Positions 25,278-34,550 of a DNA stretch of 64,000 nt are shown here, piece by piece (positions within the stretch are counted from its first letter, which is position 1; the number at the start of each line of letters is the position of its first letter). The notes under the pieces were generated by a model that was given only the letters and a program-made list of their open reading frames with translations, ran no database searches and was not told the origin of the DNA. Both the position numbers and the translations under genes were made by a program. The DNA is from Nocardia niigatensis NBRC 100131 (GTDB taxonomy: Bacteria > Actinomycetota > Actinomycetes > Mycobacteriales > Mycobacteriaceae): assembly GCF_000308655.1 (NCBI RefSeq), contig NZ_BAGC01000114.1, positions 124,001 to 188,000 of the forward strand. The letters are read 5' to 3'.

Positions 25278-26989
25278 TCGGGCGGTGGCAGCGGCCATCG
25301 GTCGAGGCCGGGCAGTGAGTCCAGAAGCGATGCGGGACCGGTCAGCTCGTTCAATTGTGTGAGCAGATCGTCGCGGTGGGTCTCGGCATAGGTCAGGGTG
25401 CTGTCGAGTTGGTGAGCCTCGACGAGCCAGCCGATGGCCTGACGCACCACCTCGGCCGGCGATGCGACAACGTCGGAGTCCACCAGATACGCGGCGGGGG
25501 ACGGATCGATCACCGCGGCCGACCCCAGATGCTGCAGACAGCGTCCGGTACCGAGTTCGTCGGCGAGAGCACGCCATTCGTTCAGGGCTGTCTGCCAGCG
25601 CGACAGCGCACGCCTCGGTTCTCCGACCGACCAGTCGAGTACCCCTGTCACCTCGTGGACATGGGCCAGGCCGCTGGGATCGCGTCCGCCGGCAGCCATG
25701 GATTCCGCCAGTTCCAGACGGTCCCGCGCGGCAGTGTGCCGCCCCTGCATGAGATGCCCGATCGCCATGTTCACCAAGGCGCACACTTCGCCGGCGACGT
25801 CTTCGCGGGGGAGCAGCCACCAAGCCTGCTCCAGCAGGTTGACCGCCTTGTCCAGGTTTGCGTCCGTGGTGTCCATGGCCCCCAGCGCCTGTCGGTGCAG
25901 GGCGCGGGCGCGCAGGCTGCGGGACACCGTCCACGGGCTGTAGCGCGCCGGTCTCCGCTCCGGAACGCGCGCGCGAATGTCGGCGAGGGCGTGCAGGGGG
26001 CCGTATCGGGTCGCGGCGGTGATCGTCACCATGGCCGCGGCCGGGCCGGGGTCGTCCGGGTCGCCACCCGTGCCGGCGCTGTCCTCGGCGCGGCCGCTGC
26101 GCGCGAACCAGATGTCGAGCGCGTCGGCGATCGCGGCCAGATCCGGAACCACGCCGCGAACCTGGATCAGTAGCGCGTCATGCGCCTGTCCTGGTTCCGG
26201 TTCGGCGCGCTTCGCGCAATCGCGCAGGAGCCGGCACAGTCGGGGCTCCTCGTTCTCGAACCAGCGACGTGCGGTCGAGGCGTATGCCGGAAGGTCGAGT
26301 GCGCGCGCCCACAGCGTGGCTTCCTCGGCGTGACTGCGGAGCAGCACCGCGAGCGCCGCCCGCCATTCGGGCGTCTCGGTGATGGCCGCGGTGTCGTCCG
26401 GAACCGCAGTCAGCCGATAGCGTCCGGGCGAGACCGGCTTCACCGCACCGGCCGTGGTCAGACTCGCCAGGAGTTTGGGCGCGGAGGGTGTTTCGGTCTC
26501 CGCGGTGGTGGCGGGGAGCCGGGCGGCGGCGCTCGCCCCGAGGACATCGAGGAGCAACCCGGTCTCGTAGGTGTGGATGGGCAGCTCACCGAGAACGGCC
26601 GCAGCCCAGTTGCCCGTCAACTCCTGTTTCTCTTCCGGTTCGGTCTCCGGTCCCCAGGGCGCTCCCGGCTCGGGCAACTCCACCGGTCTCGGATCCGTGA
26701 GCCCGGCGCGATCCCGCACCAACCGGTAACCACGCCTTGCCGATTCGGCGAGGAAGTACGCGAGCACGACCCACCCGATGGCGGACTCGGTCCACCGCAC
26801 CGCGGGATTCTCCTTGAACGCGTCGGTCATCACATTGGCGATCAGGGTGGCGACGCCGATGCCGACCAACGCCGGGGCGCCCAGCAACCACTGCCACACC
26901 GCGGATTTCGGCGTGGCCATGAGGCTGCGGCTCTCACGGGCCAGTTCGGTGGAGTCGGGTCCGCCGAGCGCGGATTCCGTTTCGCTCAT
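25256..26989 (-). CDS. Membrane-anchored protein with TPR-like repeats, function unknown
   Basis: This 577-residue protein has a cytoplasmic lead, two hydrophobic segments (about residues 30-52 and 68-82, around PALVGIGVATLIANVM and IGWVVLAYFLAES), and a long helical C-terminal part. TPR-like units include AVNLLEQAWWLLPREDVAGE, HLMQGRHTAARDRLELAESM and EPRRALSRWQTALNEWRALA. Its ATG overlaps the stop of the fused permease gene (ATGA), so it belongs to that transporter operon. A sensing or scaffolding role for the transporter is inference; no named family was recognised. Confidence 0.72.
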   Translation of the reverse strand: MSETESALGGPDSTELARESRSLMATPKSAVWQWLLGAPALVGIGVATLIANVMTDAFKENPAVRWTESAIGWVVLAYFLAESARRGYRLVRDRAGLTDPRPVELPEPGAPWGPETEPEEKQELTGNWAAAVLGELPIHTYETGLLLDVLGASAAARLPATTAETETPSAPKLLASLTTAGAVKPVSPGRYRLTAVPDDTAAITETPEWRAALAVLLRSHAEEATLWARALDLPAYASTARRWFENEEPRLCRLLRDCAKRAEPEPGQAHDALLIQVRGVVPDLAAIADALDIWFARSGRAEDSAGTGGDPDDPGPAAAMVTITAATRYGPLHALADIRARVPERRPARYSPWTVSRSLRARALHRQALGAMDTTDANLDKAVNLLEQAWWLLPREDVAGEVCALVNMAIGHLMQGRHTAARDRLELAESMAAGGRDPSGLAHVHEVTGVLDWSVGEPRRALSRWQTALNEWRALADELGTGRCLQHLGSAAVIDPSPAAYLVDSDVVASPAEVVRQAIGWLVEAHQLDSTLTYAETHRDDLLTQLNELTGPASLLDSLPGLDRWPLPPPDQATGSG

Positions 26990-28836
26990 ATCCGCGCTCC
27001 CCCGGCCAGGCCCGGCACGAGCCATCGCCGCCAGCACACCAGCAGCAGCACCAGCGGTACGACCGCCGAGATCAGCGCCCCGCTCGCGAGTTGTGCCGAG
27101 CTCTCGTCGAATTGGCGGGTGTAGCCCCACAGCAGCAGCGACCACGGGCTGCCGCCGGTGCCGTTGACCAGCAGTCCGATGAAGAAGTCGTTCCACACCT
27201 GGATGAATTCGAGCACCGCCACGGCGACGATCGCGGGCACCACCGCACCCAGCCGGGCCACGATGGTGCGCAGCGACGCCAGCCCGTACAGGGCGTCGGC
27301 GGCCGGGGTGTACGCCGGGGCGAGGAGCGCTCCGCGCAGGACGAGAATCGAGATCGGCAGTCCGGCGGCGGCATGGGTGAAGATCAGCGGGACCAGGGTG
27401 CCGAACCAGCCGGAGGAACCGATCACCCGCTGCAGTGCGCCGAGATACATCTGGGCGGGCAGCACGGTCAGAATCACCAGGCAGGGCACCGCGATCCGGA
27501 CGCGCGCGGCAGCCAGCCAGTGGGCGACGGGCAGCGCGAAGGCCACGACCATCACCGTCGCCGGGACCGCGACGGTCAGGGTGGTGCGCAGCGCCTCACG
27601 CAGTGCCGGATCGACGGTGATGGCGTGGAGGCCACCGGCTTTCGCTCCGGCCGTGCCGTGCAACGCGACGTAGACCAGCTCCACGATGGGCGACAACACC
27701 ACGAGCACAGCGGCTCCCACCAGCAGCCAGCGCGGGACCGCCCGCCACGCCGGCAGGTGCTCGCGCCACGTGGACGGGCGCGGGCGCAGCGGACGCGGGC
27801 CACTCGGGCGGCGCACGTTGATCCGGTCCTGGGCGAACAGTGCGGCCAGCACCAGCGCGGCCGTCAATGGCAGGGCGTACGCCGCGGCCGCGCCACACGA
27901 ACTCGCCTCGCAGGCACTGTTGAGACGCCACCATTCCACCGTGGCCGTGCCGACATCGTGTTGCAGCGATCGCGGTACGGCACCGAGCACGGCGTCGAAG
28001 ACCCGCGCGGCGGCCACCGCGACCACCAGGAAGGCGACCGAGGCGACGGGCCGCACCTGGGTCCACAACCGGAGTGGGATGAGCCGGCGCGGACCGCCGG
28101 TGAGTTCCGGGGCGCGCACCGGGTCGTCCTCGATCGCGAGAATGGCGGCACGGAACAGACCGACCAGCAGCCCGAGCCAGGTCCACGCGAACGCCGCCAC
28201 CAGAACCGCTTCGAACGCATAGCGTTCCGCCGCGACACCGCTGAAATATCGTCCCCGCGTCACGGTTTCGAGAAGCAGCCGGAACGCGATGCCCGAGGTG
28301 AACGCCGAGACGCCGAACGGCACGATGAACGGCCACCACAGCCAGGGCAGCCGCCGGCTGGGCCAGGCGAGTGCCAGGGCCACCCCGACCAGGACCACGG
28401 CCAGCGCCACCCAGCCCGCGGTGTGCAGGTACGCGCTCCGGCTCGCTCGCGGCAGTTGCTGCCACACCACCATGGACCCGACCGCCAGGCTCGCGAATCC
28501 GAGCGCGGCCGCGAACACCCAGACCGTGAAGGCGAAAACGCCCGGCAGGCTCTGCATCCCGGTGCGGAGCCGCCGCCGGTCGACGATGAGCAGCGCGCCG
28601 CCCCCGAGCAATTGCAGCCCGCAGCCGAGAGCGAGCCACGGATGCGTCCGCGCGCCGAGCCCGACCGTGTACAGCGCGGGGGCCACCAGCAGCAGCCCTA
28701 TCAGCACCAAGGCCGGTGCCCGGACCAGGTGATTCACCACCACCTCGAGGTGCGGATGCCGGCCCGGAACCAGCGGTCCCGACAGCCGGCGGGTGGCGAG
28801 TGCCAGTTCGAGGCCGTTGGAATCGACGGTATGCAA
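26986..28836 (-). CDS. ABC transporter permease fusing two MalF/MalG-like subunits
   Basis: This 616-residue membrane protein is about twice the usual permease length. The N half ends with an EAA-like loop (ILAIEDDPVRAPELTGG). The C half reads like a MalG-type subunit: TTLTVAVPATVMVVAFALPV, then LPISILVLRGALL, an EAA-like TPAADALYGLASLRTI loop and FIQVWNDFFIGLL. The start is uncertain: TTG 28836, 7 nt after the binding-protein stop with GGGGGTGA upstream, is preferred; other starts lie inside the upstream gene. With the adjacent lipoprotein it should import a sugar-like or polyol solute. No ATPase gene is adjacent. Confidence 0.77.
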   Translation of the reverse strand: MHTVDSNGLELALATRRLSGPLVPGRHPHLEVVVNHLVRAPALVLIGLLLVAPALYTVGLGARTHPWLALGCGLQLLGGGALLIVDRRRLRTGMQSLPGVFAFTVWVFAAALGFASLAVGSMVVWQQLPRASRSAYLHTAGWVALAVVLVGVALALAWPSRRLPWLWWPFIVPFGVSAFTSGIAFRLLLETVTRGRYFSGVAAERYAFEAVLVAAFAWTWLGLLVGLFRAAILAIEDDPVRAPELTGGPRRLIPLRLWTQVRPVASVAFLVVAVAAARVFDAVLGAVPRSLQHDVGTATVEWWRLNSACEASSCGAAAAYALPLTAALVLAALFAQDRINVRRPSGPRPLRPRPSTWREHLPAWRAVPRWLLVGAAVLVVLSPIVELVYVALHGTAGAKAGGLHAITVDPALREALRTTLTVAVPATVMVVAFALPVAHWLAAARVRIAVPCLVILTVLPAQMYLGALQRVIGSSGWFGTLVPLIFTHAAAGLPISILVLRGALLAPAYTPAADALYGLASLRTIVARLGAVVPAIVAVAVLEFIQVWNDFFIGLLVNGTGGSPWSLLLWGYTRQFDESSAQLASGALISAVVPLVLLLVCWRRWLVPGLAGGARI

Positions 28837-28843
28837 GCGCGTT

Positions 28844-30181
28844 TCACCCCCGCCTGGTGCGTTCCAGGTCGTAGATGGCGTCCACGGCAGCACTGACAGC
28901 CGCGGCATTGCGCTGCGCCGGATCCGCCGGAGTGCCATCGAGATCCATCAAGAATTTGGTGATGATCCCCCAGAGCTGATTGTCGCCGCCCCGGGAGCCG
29001 ATCCGGTCGGCCAGATCGAATTCGGTCCAGGATCGGACGCGCGGGCCGAGTGGTTCGAGCATGGCCGGATAGGCCGGGCGGGTGCGCAGATCCGGTGCGA
29101 TGAATCCGCCCGCCCGAGCGATCCAGCTGTCCGGGGCATCGGGCAGTGACAGCAGGCGGATCAATTCGCCCGCCGCGGCTTTGGCCGATCCGGTCAGCAC
29201 CATGACATCGCCCCCGCCGATCACCGGACCGTCCCGGAGTCCGGGAACGATGCTCGGGAACAGCGACACTCCGACCGTCTGTTTCATGGCCACGTCATCG
29301 CCGTCGAAACAGCTTTTCACGATCGGCTCGGCGAAATCGGGCGCCAGTACCATCGCCGCGTCGCCCTCGGCGAATACGGCTCGCACGGCGTCGGGAAATT
29401 GCTGGGTGAGCGCGCGACCGATGCCGCCGGGAAAGGCATTCGGAAATCCCCAGATCGCGGCGACGGTGTCGAGGGCCTTCGTGAGGTCGGCGCGCCGCTG
29501 CTCAGGACGCCAGTCGTTCGGGGCAACGATGCTCCGGTAGGCATCGGGAGAGCGCGCGAGCAGCACATTCGCGAAGAAGTCGGCGAGCATCCAGCCGTCG
29601 GCCGCGCCGAGCGCCAAGGGGTGGGTTCCGCTGCGCGCCAGCCGGTCCAGCATTGCGGGCCACTGCCACGGCGCCCAACTGCCCGGTGGCGGCAGACCGA
29701 GCTTCCGGAATTTCGTGAGGTCGAACCAGATCAGCGATTTGCACCACGCCTTGAACGGCAGTCCGTAGAGCGGATTCCCGGACGCGGTCTCGACATGCAC
29801 CAGCTCCCACCAGCCGTGGGCATAACGCGGCGCTTTCCGTTCGTCGCCCCACAGGGATTCGTCCAGCGCGCGCAAGCGGCCGTCTTGCGCCAGCCGCGTT
29901 ATCTGCCCGATTTGCGGCAGCACCACGATGTCCGGCGTGTACCGGCCGGCCGAGAACACCGTCCCGACATCGTCACCAAGCGTGAATACCTGTGTGGCGT
30001 GCGAAAACTGATGGGAATTCCGCAGATTGGCCAGGATGTCCTCGAAGGCCCGCAACTCCGCGCCGCCCCAGGGCACCGCGAGCTTCACGCTCTCGGAACT
30101 CGACACGTTCCCGAGCGGGGCGCAGGCCGCGGCCAGGGGAAGCAATGCGCCGGCGCGCAAAATGGTTCTGCGGCTCGCCAT
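28844..30181 (-). CDS. Extracellular solute-binding lipoprotein (family 1, Tat-type signal)
   Basis: This 445-residue protein starts [20 protein letters not shown], combining a twin-arginine pair with a lipobox (LAAAC), so it is likely Tat-exported and lipid-anchored. The mature region resembles sugar-binding proteins ([53 protein letters not shown]). ATG 30181 follows GGGGGATGG; a TTG further upstream is less likely. CATAGT on the minus strand at 30202-30207 is a candidate -10. It is the first gene of the binding protein-permease-TPR operon. Confidence 0.87.
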   Translation of the reverse strand: MASRRTILRAGALLPLAAACAPLGNVSSSESVKLAVPWGGAELRAFEDILANLRNSHQFSHATQVFTLGDDVGTVFSAGRYTPDIVVLPQIGQITRLAQDGRLRALDESLWGDERKAPRYAHGWWELVHVETASGNPLYGLPFKAWCKSLIWFDLTKFRKLGLPPPGSWAPWQWPAMLDRLARSGTHPLALGAADGWMLADFFANVLLARSPDAYRSIVAPNDWRPEQRRADLTKALDTVAAIWGFPNAFPGGIGRALTQQFPDAVRAVFAEGDAAMVLAPDFAEPIVKSCFDGDDVAMKQTVGVSLFPSIVPGLRDGPVIGGGDVMVLTGSAKAAAGELIRLLSLPDAPDSWIARAGGFIAPDLRTRPAYPAMLEPLGPRVRSWTEFDLADRIGSRGGDNQLWGIITKFLMDLDGTPADPAQRNAAAVSAAVDAIYDLERTRRG

Positions 30182-30273
30182 TCCATCCCCCAACCGATGC
30201 GACTATGCCCGGTGCCGGCTTCGGTGCGGGCAATGTTACTCCGATTGCCCTCGCCGCAGGTCCGCTAAACGTG

Positions 30274-31023
30274 TGCCCGCCGACGGGAGTCGAGGTGGCG
30301 CGCAATGCCGCGCAGACGGTGAAGCGGGTGGCGCAGGAACTCGGCGGCAAGAGCCCGAACATCGTGCTCGACGACGAGAACTTCGCGACCAATGTGTCCG
30401 GGGCCGTCGCCACCGTCATGGTGAACTCCGGCCAGACCTGCAGTGCGCTCACGCGAATGCTGGTGCCGCGCAACCGCATGGACGAAGCCATCGAGGTCGC
30501 CCGCGCGGCCGCGGCCGACCTCCCCGTCGGCGACCCCACCGGCGCGGTCGCCCTCGGCCCCGTCGTCTCCGCGTCCCAGTTCGAGCGCGTCCAGGCCCTC
30601 ATCCAGCAGGGCATCGAGGAGGGCGCCACTCTCACCGGCGGCCCCGGCCGCCCCGACGGCCTCCCCACCGGCTACTACGTCAAGCCAACGGTCTTCGCGA
30701 ACGTCACCAGCGACATGACCATCGCCCGCGAGGAAATCTTCGGCCCCGTCCTCACCATCCTTGCCTAGGACAACCTCGACCACGCCGTCACCCTCGCCAA
30801 CGACACCGACTACGGCCTGGCCGCCAACGTCGCAGCCGCCGACCTCGACCAGGCCCGCACCCTGGCCCGCCGCCTCCGCGCCGGCTGGGTGACCATCAAC
30901 GACGCCTTCGACTACCACGCCCCCTTCGGCGGCTACCGCAAGAGCGGAAGCGGCCGGGAATGGGGCGAATTCGGCTTCCACGACTACCTCGAGACCAAAG
31001 CCATCCTCGGCTACGACCCCTGA
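30274..31023 (+). pseudogene. Aldehyde dehydrogenase, 5'-truncated with in-frame stop
   Basis: The reading frame matches the C-terminal half of an NAD(P)-dependent aldehyde dehydrogenase: [19 protein letters not shown] with the general-base Glu, VNSGQTCSA with the nucleophilic Cys, and [16 protein letters not shown] at 30766-30768 interrupts the usual LAYDN motif; the same frame continues DNLDHAVTLANDTDYGLAAN to a proper end, APFGGYRKSGSGREWG. About 230 N-terminal residues, including the NAD-binding part, are missing. The upstream edge near 30274 is estimated from loss of similarity. It is therefore a pseudogene. Confidence 0.88.
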
Positions 31024-31275
31024 CCGCCCCGCTGCGTCGCCCATCCGCCCCAGATCAAGCCACCGCAGGCGGCGCAACCGGTCCGAATACTCCCAACGCT
31101 TCCCGCGTCTACCTGTACCGCAGCGCTTCTCGGTGACACCGGCACAGGCGCGAATACCGTCACCTCGGATAGGTTGACCGGCTGGTTCGAAGCCGCCATC
31201 GACGTGTGTAGCGCTCAGCGTTCAGGCCGTGGCGGCGGACCGGCAATGTGGAGTCAGTGGCTCCGCGAGGCGCTG

Positions 31276-31842
31276 TCAGTTCGCGGATGCGTTGCGTCGT
31301 AGCCGTTCTCGCTCGTCGGCCGACATTGCGCCGATGGGTGGGACGGGGAGGGGCACGGGGGTCTGCGGTGTCTCGCTGGGCTGGCTGGCGAGGCCGAGGC
31401 GGATGACGTCGAGCAATTGGATGCGGTCGGGAAGGCGGAGGCGGCCGGGGAGGGGTTCGCGGGCCCAGCGCCATTCGTTGGGGCGGTCGGTGATCGGGAG
31501 TCGGATGTGGGCGCCCGGGGCGGGGAAGTAGACGCCGTGGGCTGCGAGGGCGGAGGTGATGTCTTCGGGGAGCTCGTGGTGCGGGTGGGCGCGGGAGATC
31601 AGGAAGATCCAGAACCGGTTTCGGGGGTCCACGACGGCCGGGGTGGTGGGCAGGTCGGTGAGGTGGGCGCTGATCTGTTCCCCGAGGTTTGCCGGGGCGA
31701 TGATCGCGTCCAGGTCCCGACCGGTGATGACATAGGGGCGGTCCGCGAAGAGTTGCACGGGTAGGCCGTAGCGGGCTCGCAGGAGGTGAGCGGATTCGTA
31801 AGCTGAACAACAGGATTCGAACATCCATGCCTCCACTGCCAT
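31276..31842 (-). CDS. Conserved hypothetical protein (possible relative of primase/polymerase N-terminal region)
   Basis: This is a 188-residue soluble protein without signal or membrane segments. Readable blocks are ESAHLLRARYGLPVQLF, GDQ-free DLDAIIAPANLGEQISAHL, FWIFLISRAHPHHELP and GVYFPAPGAHIRLPI. The order of a short catalytic-like half followed by an APGAHIRLP strand recalls N-terminal regions of actinobacterial bifunctional DNA primase/polymerase-like proteins, but no catalytic residues could be confirmed. ATG 31842 is chosen; an internal ATG preceded by GGAGG (MFESCC) is an alternative. It appears intact between decayed neighbours. Confidence 0.6.
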   Translation of the reverse strand: MAVEAWMFESCCSAYESAHLLRARYGLPVQLFADRPYVITGRDLDAIIAPANLGEQISAHLTDLPTTPAVVDPRNRFWIFLISRAHPHHELPEDITSALAAHGVYFPAPGAHIRLPITDRPNEWRWAREPLPGRLRLPDRIQLLDVIRLGLASQPSETPQTPVPLPVPPIGAMSADERERLRRNASAN

Positions 31843-31998
31843 AGGGGAACGCACCCGACGAGGGCACCGAAATCATTGTGCGCCCATAGATTTACCAAAC
31901 CGGTGACCGATCCGTGGCATTCACGTGACCGCCGGTAAAAGCTCGATGTCCGACTTCTCATCACCGCGGTGTCAGCGCGGCCGGAATCGTCTGCCGGT

Positions 31999-33118
31999 TC
32001 AGCTCGAAGGTTGCCCGAGAGACGACGGCCCACTCCGAGAGCGACTGTGCCGTCCGGGACGTCCGGGCGCCCGGACCGCGGCGGCGAGAGCGGCGAGTAG
32101 GGCCATGCCGGACAGAGTCAAGGAGCTCTCTCGGGCGCCGTGGATGAAGGCGGTGCGGGCGGCCTCCGCCAGGGGGTGGGCGGCGGGGCCCAGGGAGTCC
32201 GCTACCCGGAGGGCGGCGGCCAGGGAGTCGGAGACCGGGCCCGCGGAGGGGTGGGGGTAGGACGGGGAGGAGTGCAGAGATGTGGTGGGAGTAGCCGGCT
32301 GCCAGGACGCTGCCGCCCACCGCTATTCCTATGGCGCCGGCCACTTCTCGGGTGGCATCGTTCACCGCGGCCGCCACACCGTGCTTTTCGGCGGGGAGAC
32401 CGGAGACGATGGCGGCGGTGGCCGGGGTGGCCGAGAGGGCCAACCCCAGGCCGAGAACCAGGAGCGGCCACAGCACATCGACATAGCCGCTGTCGACGGT
32501 CAAGCGGGACAGGCCGTACATGCCCAGCGCGGTGACGACCGAGCCCGCGCACAGCATCGCGCGTAGTCCGGTGCGCTCGGCGAGCCAGGGGGCGATGGGT
32601 GAGACCACCACCAGCGGAGCCATGATCGGTGCGACGCCGAAAGCGGAGGGTAGTGGCCGGTAACCGAGGATCAATTGCAGGAACTGCACCACCACCGGGA
32701 ACATGCCGAACATGATCAGGTACTGGACCGTGACCGCCGCGGCGCCGCCGGCCAGGCCGCGGTCCGCGAAGACCCGTACGTCCAGAAGTGGCTGCGGGAC
32801 AACAAGTTCGACCAGGACGAAGGCGATGAGGGCGATCGCCCCGAGTCCAGTGGATCCGGCGGATACGGGATCGAACCAGCCCCGTTCGGGGAGCTCGGTC
32901 GCGGCTACGACGATCAAACCGACGGCGGTGGCGGCGAACAGCGCGCCCCACACGTCGAATCGGGGGCGGGACTCGTCGGCGGATTCGGGTATCGCGCACC
33001 CGGCGATCGCGAGGACGACGCCCGCGACGGTCGCGGTGAACGGGATCGACAGCCAGGACCAGCGCATGAGCAGCAAACCCGTGCCGAGGATACCGACCGC
33101 GCCACCGCTGCCCCTTGA
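31999..33118 (-). pseudogene. MFS (DHA2-type) transporter, N-terminally truncated and frameshifted
   Basis: Similarity begins at SRGSGGAVGILGTG, which corresponds to helix 4-5 of DHA2 exporters, so roughly the first four helices are missing. The frame is then good through helices (PQPLLDVRVFADRGLAGG, AVNDATREVAGAIGIAVGG) to HHISALLPVLPP. Near 32245-32262 the reading turns into proline/arginine-rich nonsense; a +1 shift restores SAGPVSDSLAAALRVADSL and RTAFIHGARESSLTLSG, ending at 31999-32001. The shift lies in a C-rich tract and could be a sequencing slip, but the missing N-terminus is independent of it. Confidence 0.82.
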
Positions 33119-33139
33119 ATATCCGGTCGCAACAACTGC

Positions 33140-33154
33140 GAGAATAACATTCTC
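33140..33154. promoter_or_regulatory. TetR-type operator, left copy
   Basis: GAGAATAACATTCTC has perfect 6-bp arms around AAC. It lies at the broken 5' side of the MFS remnant, upstream of the TetR gene. A near-identical site follows the TetR gene at 33941-33955, which suggests that the TetR at 33289 binds both. Confidence 0.65.
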
Positions 33155-33288
33155 CAATTGGGAAAATAAACCTCCCCTATCAAGGCCCGGCAACCGGCAG
33201 GACACCCTCCGCCCCGATGCCGGGAGTACGCCGTTCTCCGGTACTGTGCATGCATGTTCTCCTCACCGAACAGAGGACCGATGCACCC

Positions 33289-33942
33289 GTGACCAGCCCG
33301 AGCGAAGAGCCTGCCTGGAAGCAGCGTGCTGTCGAGCGCTCGCTGCGCGCCGCGAAAATTCGTGCCGAGGAACGCGTTCAACGCTTCCTCGACGCCGCTC
33401 AGGCCATCATCACCGAGAAGGGCACGACCGACTTCACGGTGCAGGAGGTCGTCGACCGCTCCAAGCAGTCGCTGCGCAGCTTCTACATGCAGTTCGACGG
33501 GAAGCACGAGCTGCTGCTGGCCCTGTTCGAGGACGCCCTCAGCCGCACCGCCGAGCAGTTGCGCGCCGCCACCGACGGCCGGCACGACCCCTTGGACAAG
33601 CTGCAGATCGCCGTCGAGTTGCTGTTCGAGCTCTGCCGCCCCGATCCGTCCGCGCAGCGCCCGCTGTTCACCGATTTCGCACCGCAGCTGCAGCTTTCGC
33701 ATCCCGGCCAGGTGAAGGTCGCGCACGCGCCGCTGCTCGCACTGTTCACCGAACTGATGGAACAGGCCGCGGCCGAGGGCCAGCTGCCGGCCGACGCCAA
33801 CCCGCACCGCCTGGCGGCCATGGTGATGCAGACGGTCATGTTCACCGCGCAGTCCTCCGGGGCGATCGATGACGAGACCCAGCACCCGCTGTCCGCGACC
33901 GAGGTCTGGAACTTCTGCGCACACGGCTTCACCCGCAGATGA
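33289..33942 (+). CDS. TetR/AcrR family regulator
   Basis: This 217-residue protein has the helix-turn-helix TDFTVQEVVDRSKQSLRSFY followed by MQFDGKHELLLALFEDAL. The C-terminal half is helical. GTG 33289 (TSPSEEPAWK) is chosen with AGAGGA upstream; in-frame ATG 33250 is possible. Two matched palindromes lie on either side, one by the MFS remnant and one overlapping this gene's last codons at the TesB promoter. It probably represses both flanking transcription units, whose genes are now broken, while it looks intact itself. Confidence 0.88.
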   Translation: MTSPSEEPAWKQRAVERSLRAAKIRAEERVQRFLDAAQAIITEKGTTDFTVQEVVDRSKQSLRSFYMQFDGKHELLLALFEDALSRTAEQLRAATDGRHDPLDKLQIAVELLFELCRPDPSAQRPLFTDFAPQLQLSHPGQVKVAHAPLLALFTELMEQAAAEGQLPADANPHRLAAMVMQTVMFTAQSSGAIDDETQHPLSATEVWNFCAHGFTRR

Positions 33943-33958
33943 GAATGTTGTTCTCATC
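33938..33958. promoter_or_regulatory. TetR-type operator, right copy
   Basis: Arms GATGAGAA and TTCTCATC are perfect complements around TGTTG. The 15-bp core GAGAATGTTGTTCTC is almost the same as the site at 33140. It lies 29-49 nt before the ATG at 33987, where TACACT is 7 nt upstream of the start, so it covers the -35 of a leaderless promoter. Confidence 0.7.
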
Positions 33959-33986
33959 CTAGAGAAGTTTATTTACACTCGGTCTC

Positions 33987-34081
33987 ATGAGCGATCTGTG
34001 GACCGATCTTCTCGCCTGTCTGGACCTGGCCGAGCAGCCGCCCCTCGACGATGACTCCGTGTTCGAGGGGCGCAATCAGGA
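33987..34081 (+). pseudogene. Acyl-CoA thioesterase II (TesB-like), 5' fragment only
   Basis: The ATG follows a TACACT box at leaderless distance. The first ~30 codons read [18 protein letters not shown] and then [10 protein letters not shown], which is the start of a TesB-type acyl-CoA thioesterase (usual continuation: a conserved FGGQV segment). At about 34080 similarity stops and a short-chain dehydrogenase begins in another frame. The rest of the thioesterase is absent. The start is recognisable but short, hence moderate confidence. Confidence 0.6.
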
Positions 34082-34503
34082 CGGCGGTGTTCAACGTCCT
34101 GCGGCTCTCGGCCGCGGCCATCGCGAAATCCGAACCGCTGGAGGAGGATCAGCGCGGCGTGATCATCAATACCGCCTCCATCGCCGCCTTCGAAGGCCAG
34201 GTCGGCCAGCTCCCGTACGCCGCCGCCAAGGGCGGGGTGGTCGGCATGAACCTGGTCGCCGCCCGCGATCTCGCTCCGGCGGGCATCCGGGTCGTCACCA
34301 TCGCCCCCGGCACGATCAGTACCCCCGCCTATGGCAAGGCCCTCGACAAACTCGAGGCCTACTGGTCCCCCCAGGTCCCCTTCCCCAAGCGCATGGGCCG
34401 CTCCGACGAGTACGCCAAACTCGCGGTCTCCATCGTCGAGAACGACTATCTCAATGGCGAAGTCATCCGCCTCGACGGCGCCCTCCGCTTCCCACCGAAA
34501 TAG
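34082..34503 (+). pseudogene. Short-chain dehydrogenase (HSD10/3-hydroxyacyl-CoA DH type), 3' fragment
   Basis: From about 34082 the frame reads [36 protein letters not shown] and then catalytic YxxxK as [35 protein letters not shown] and the usual C-terminal [16 protein letters not shown]. The nucleotide-binding TGGxxGxG half is missing. The fragment is fused, out of frame, to the 5' end of a thioesterase gene. A single deletion removing the thioesterase 3' part and the dehydrogenase 5' part explains the junction. Confidence 0.83.
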
Positions 34504-34509
34504 GCGCCG

Positions 34510-34544
34510 CGACCGCCGCCGATACTCTCAACCGCCGGCGGTCG
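34510..34544. terminator. Hairpin between convergent genes
   Basis: Arms CGACCGCCG and CGGCGGTCG pair perfectly across a 17-nt loop. The hairpin lies between the dehydrogenase remnant and the stop of the fusion gene. It may terminate either strand. Confidence 0.5.
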
Positions 34545-34550
34545 TGCAAC

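Noticed and set aside
30766-30768. Readthrough or recoded amber codon in the aldehyde dehydrogenase
   Set aside because: There is no sign of a pyrrolysine or suppressor system, and the missing N-terminal half makes a functional product unlikely.
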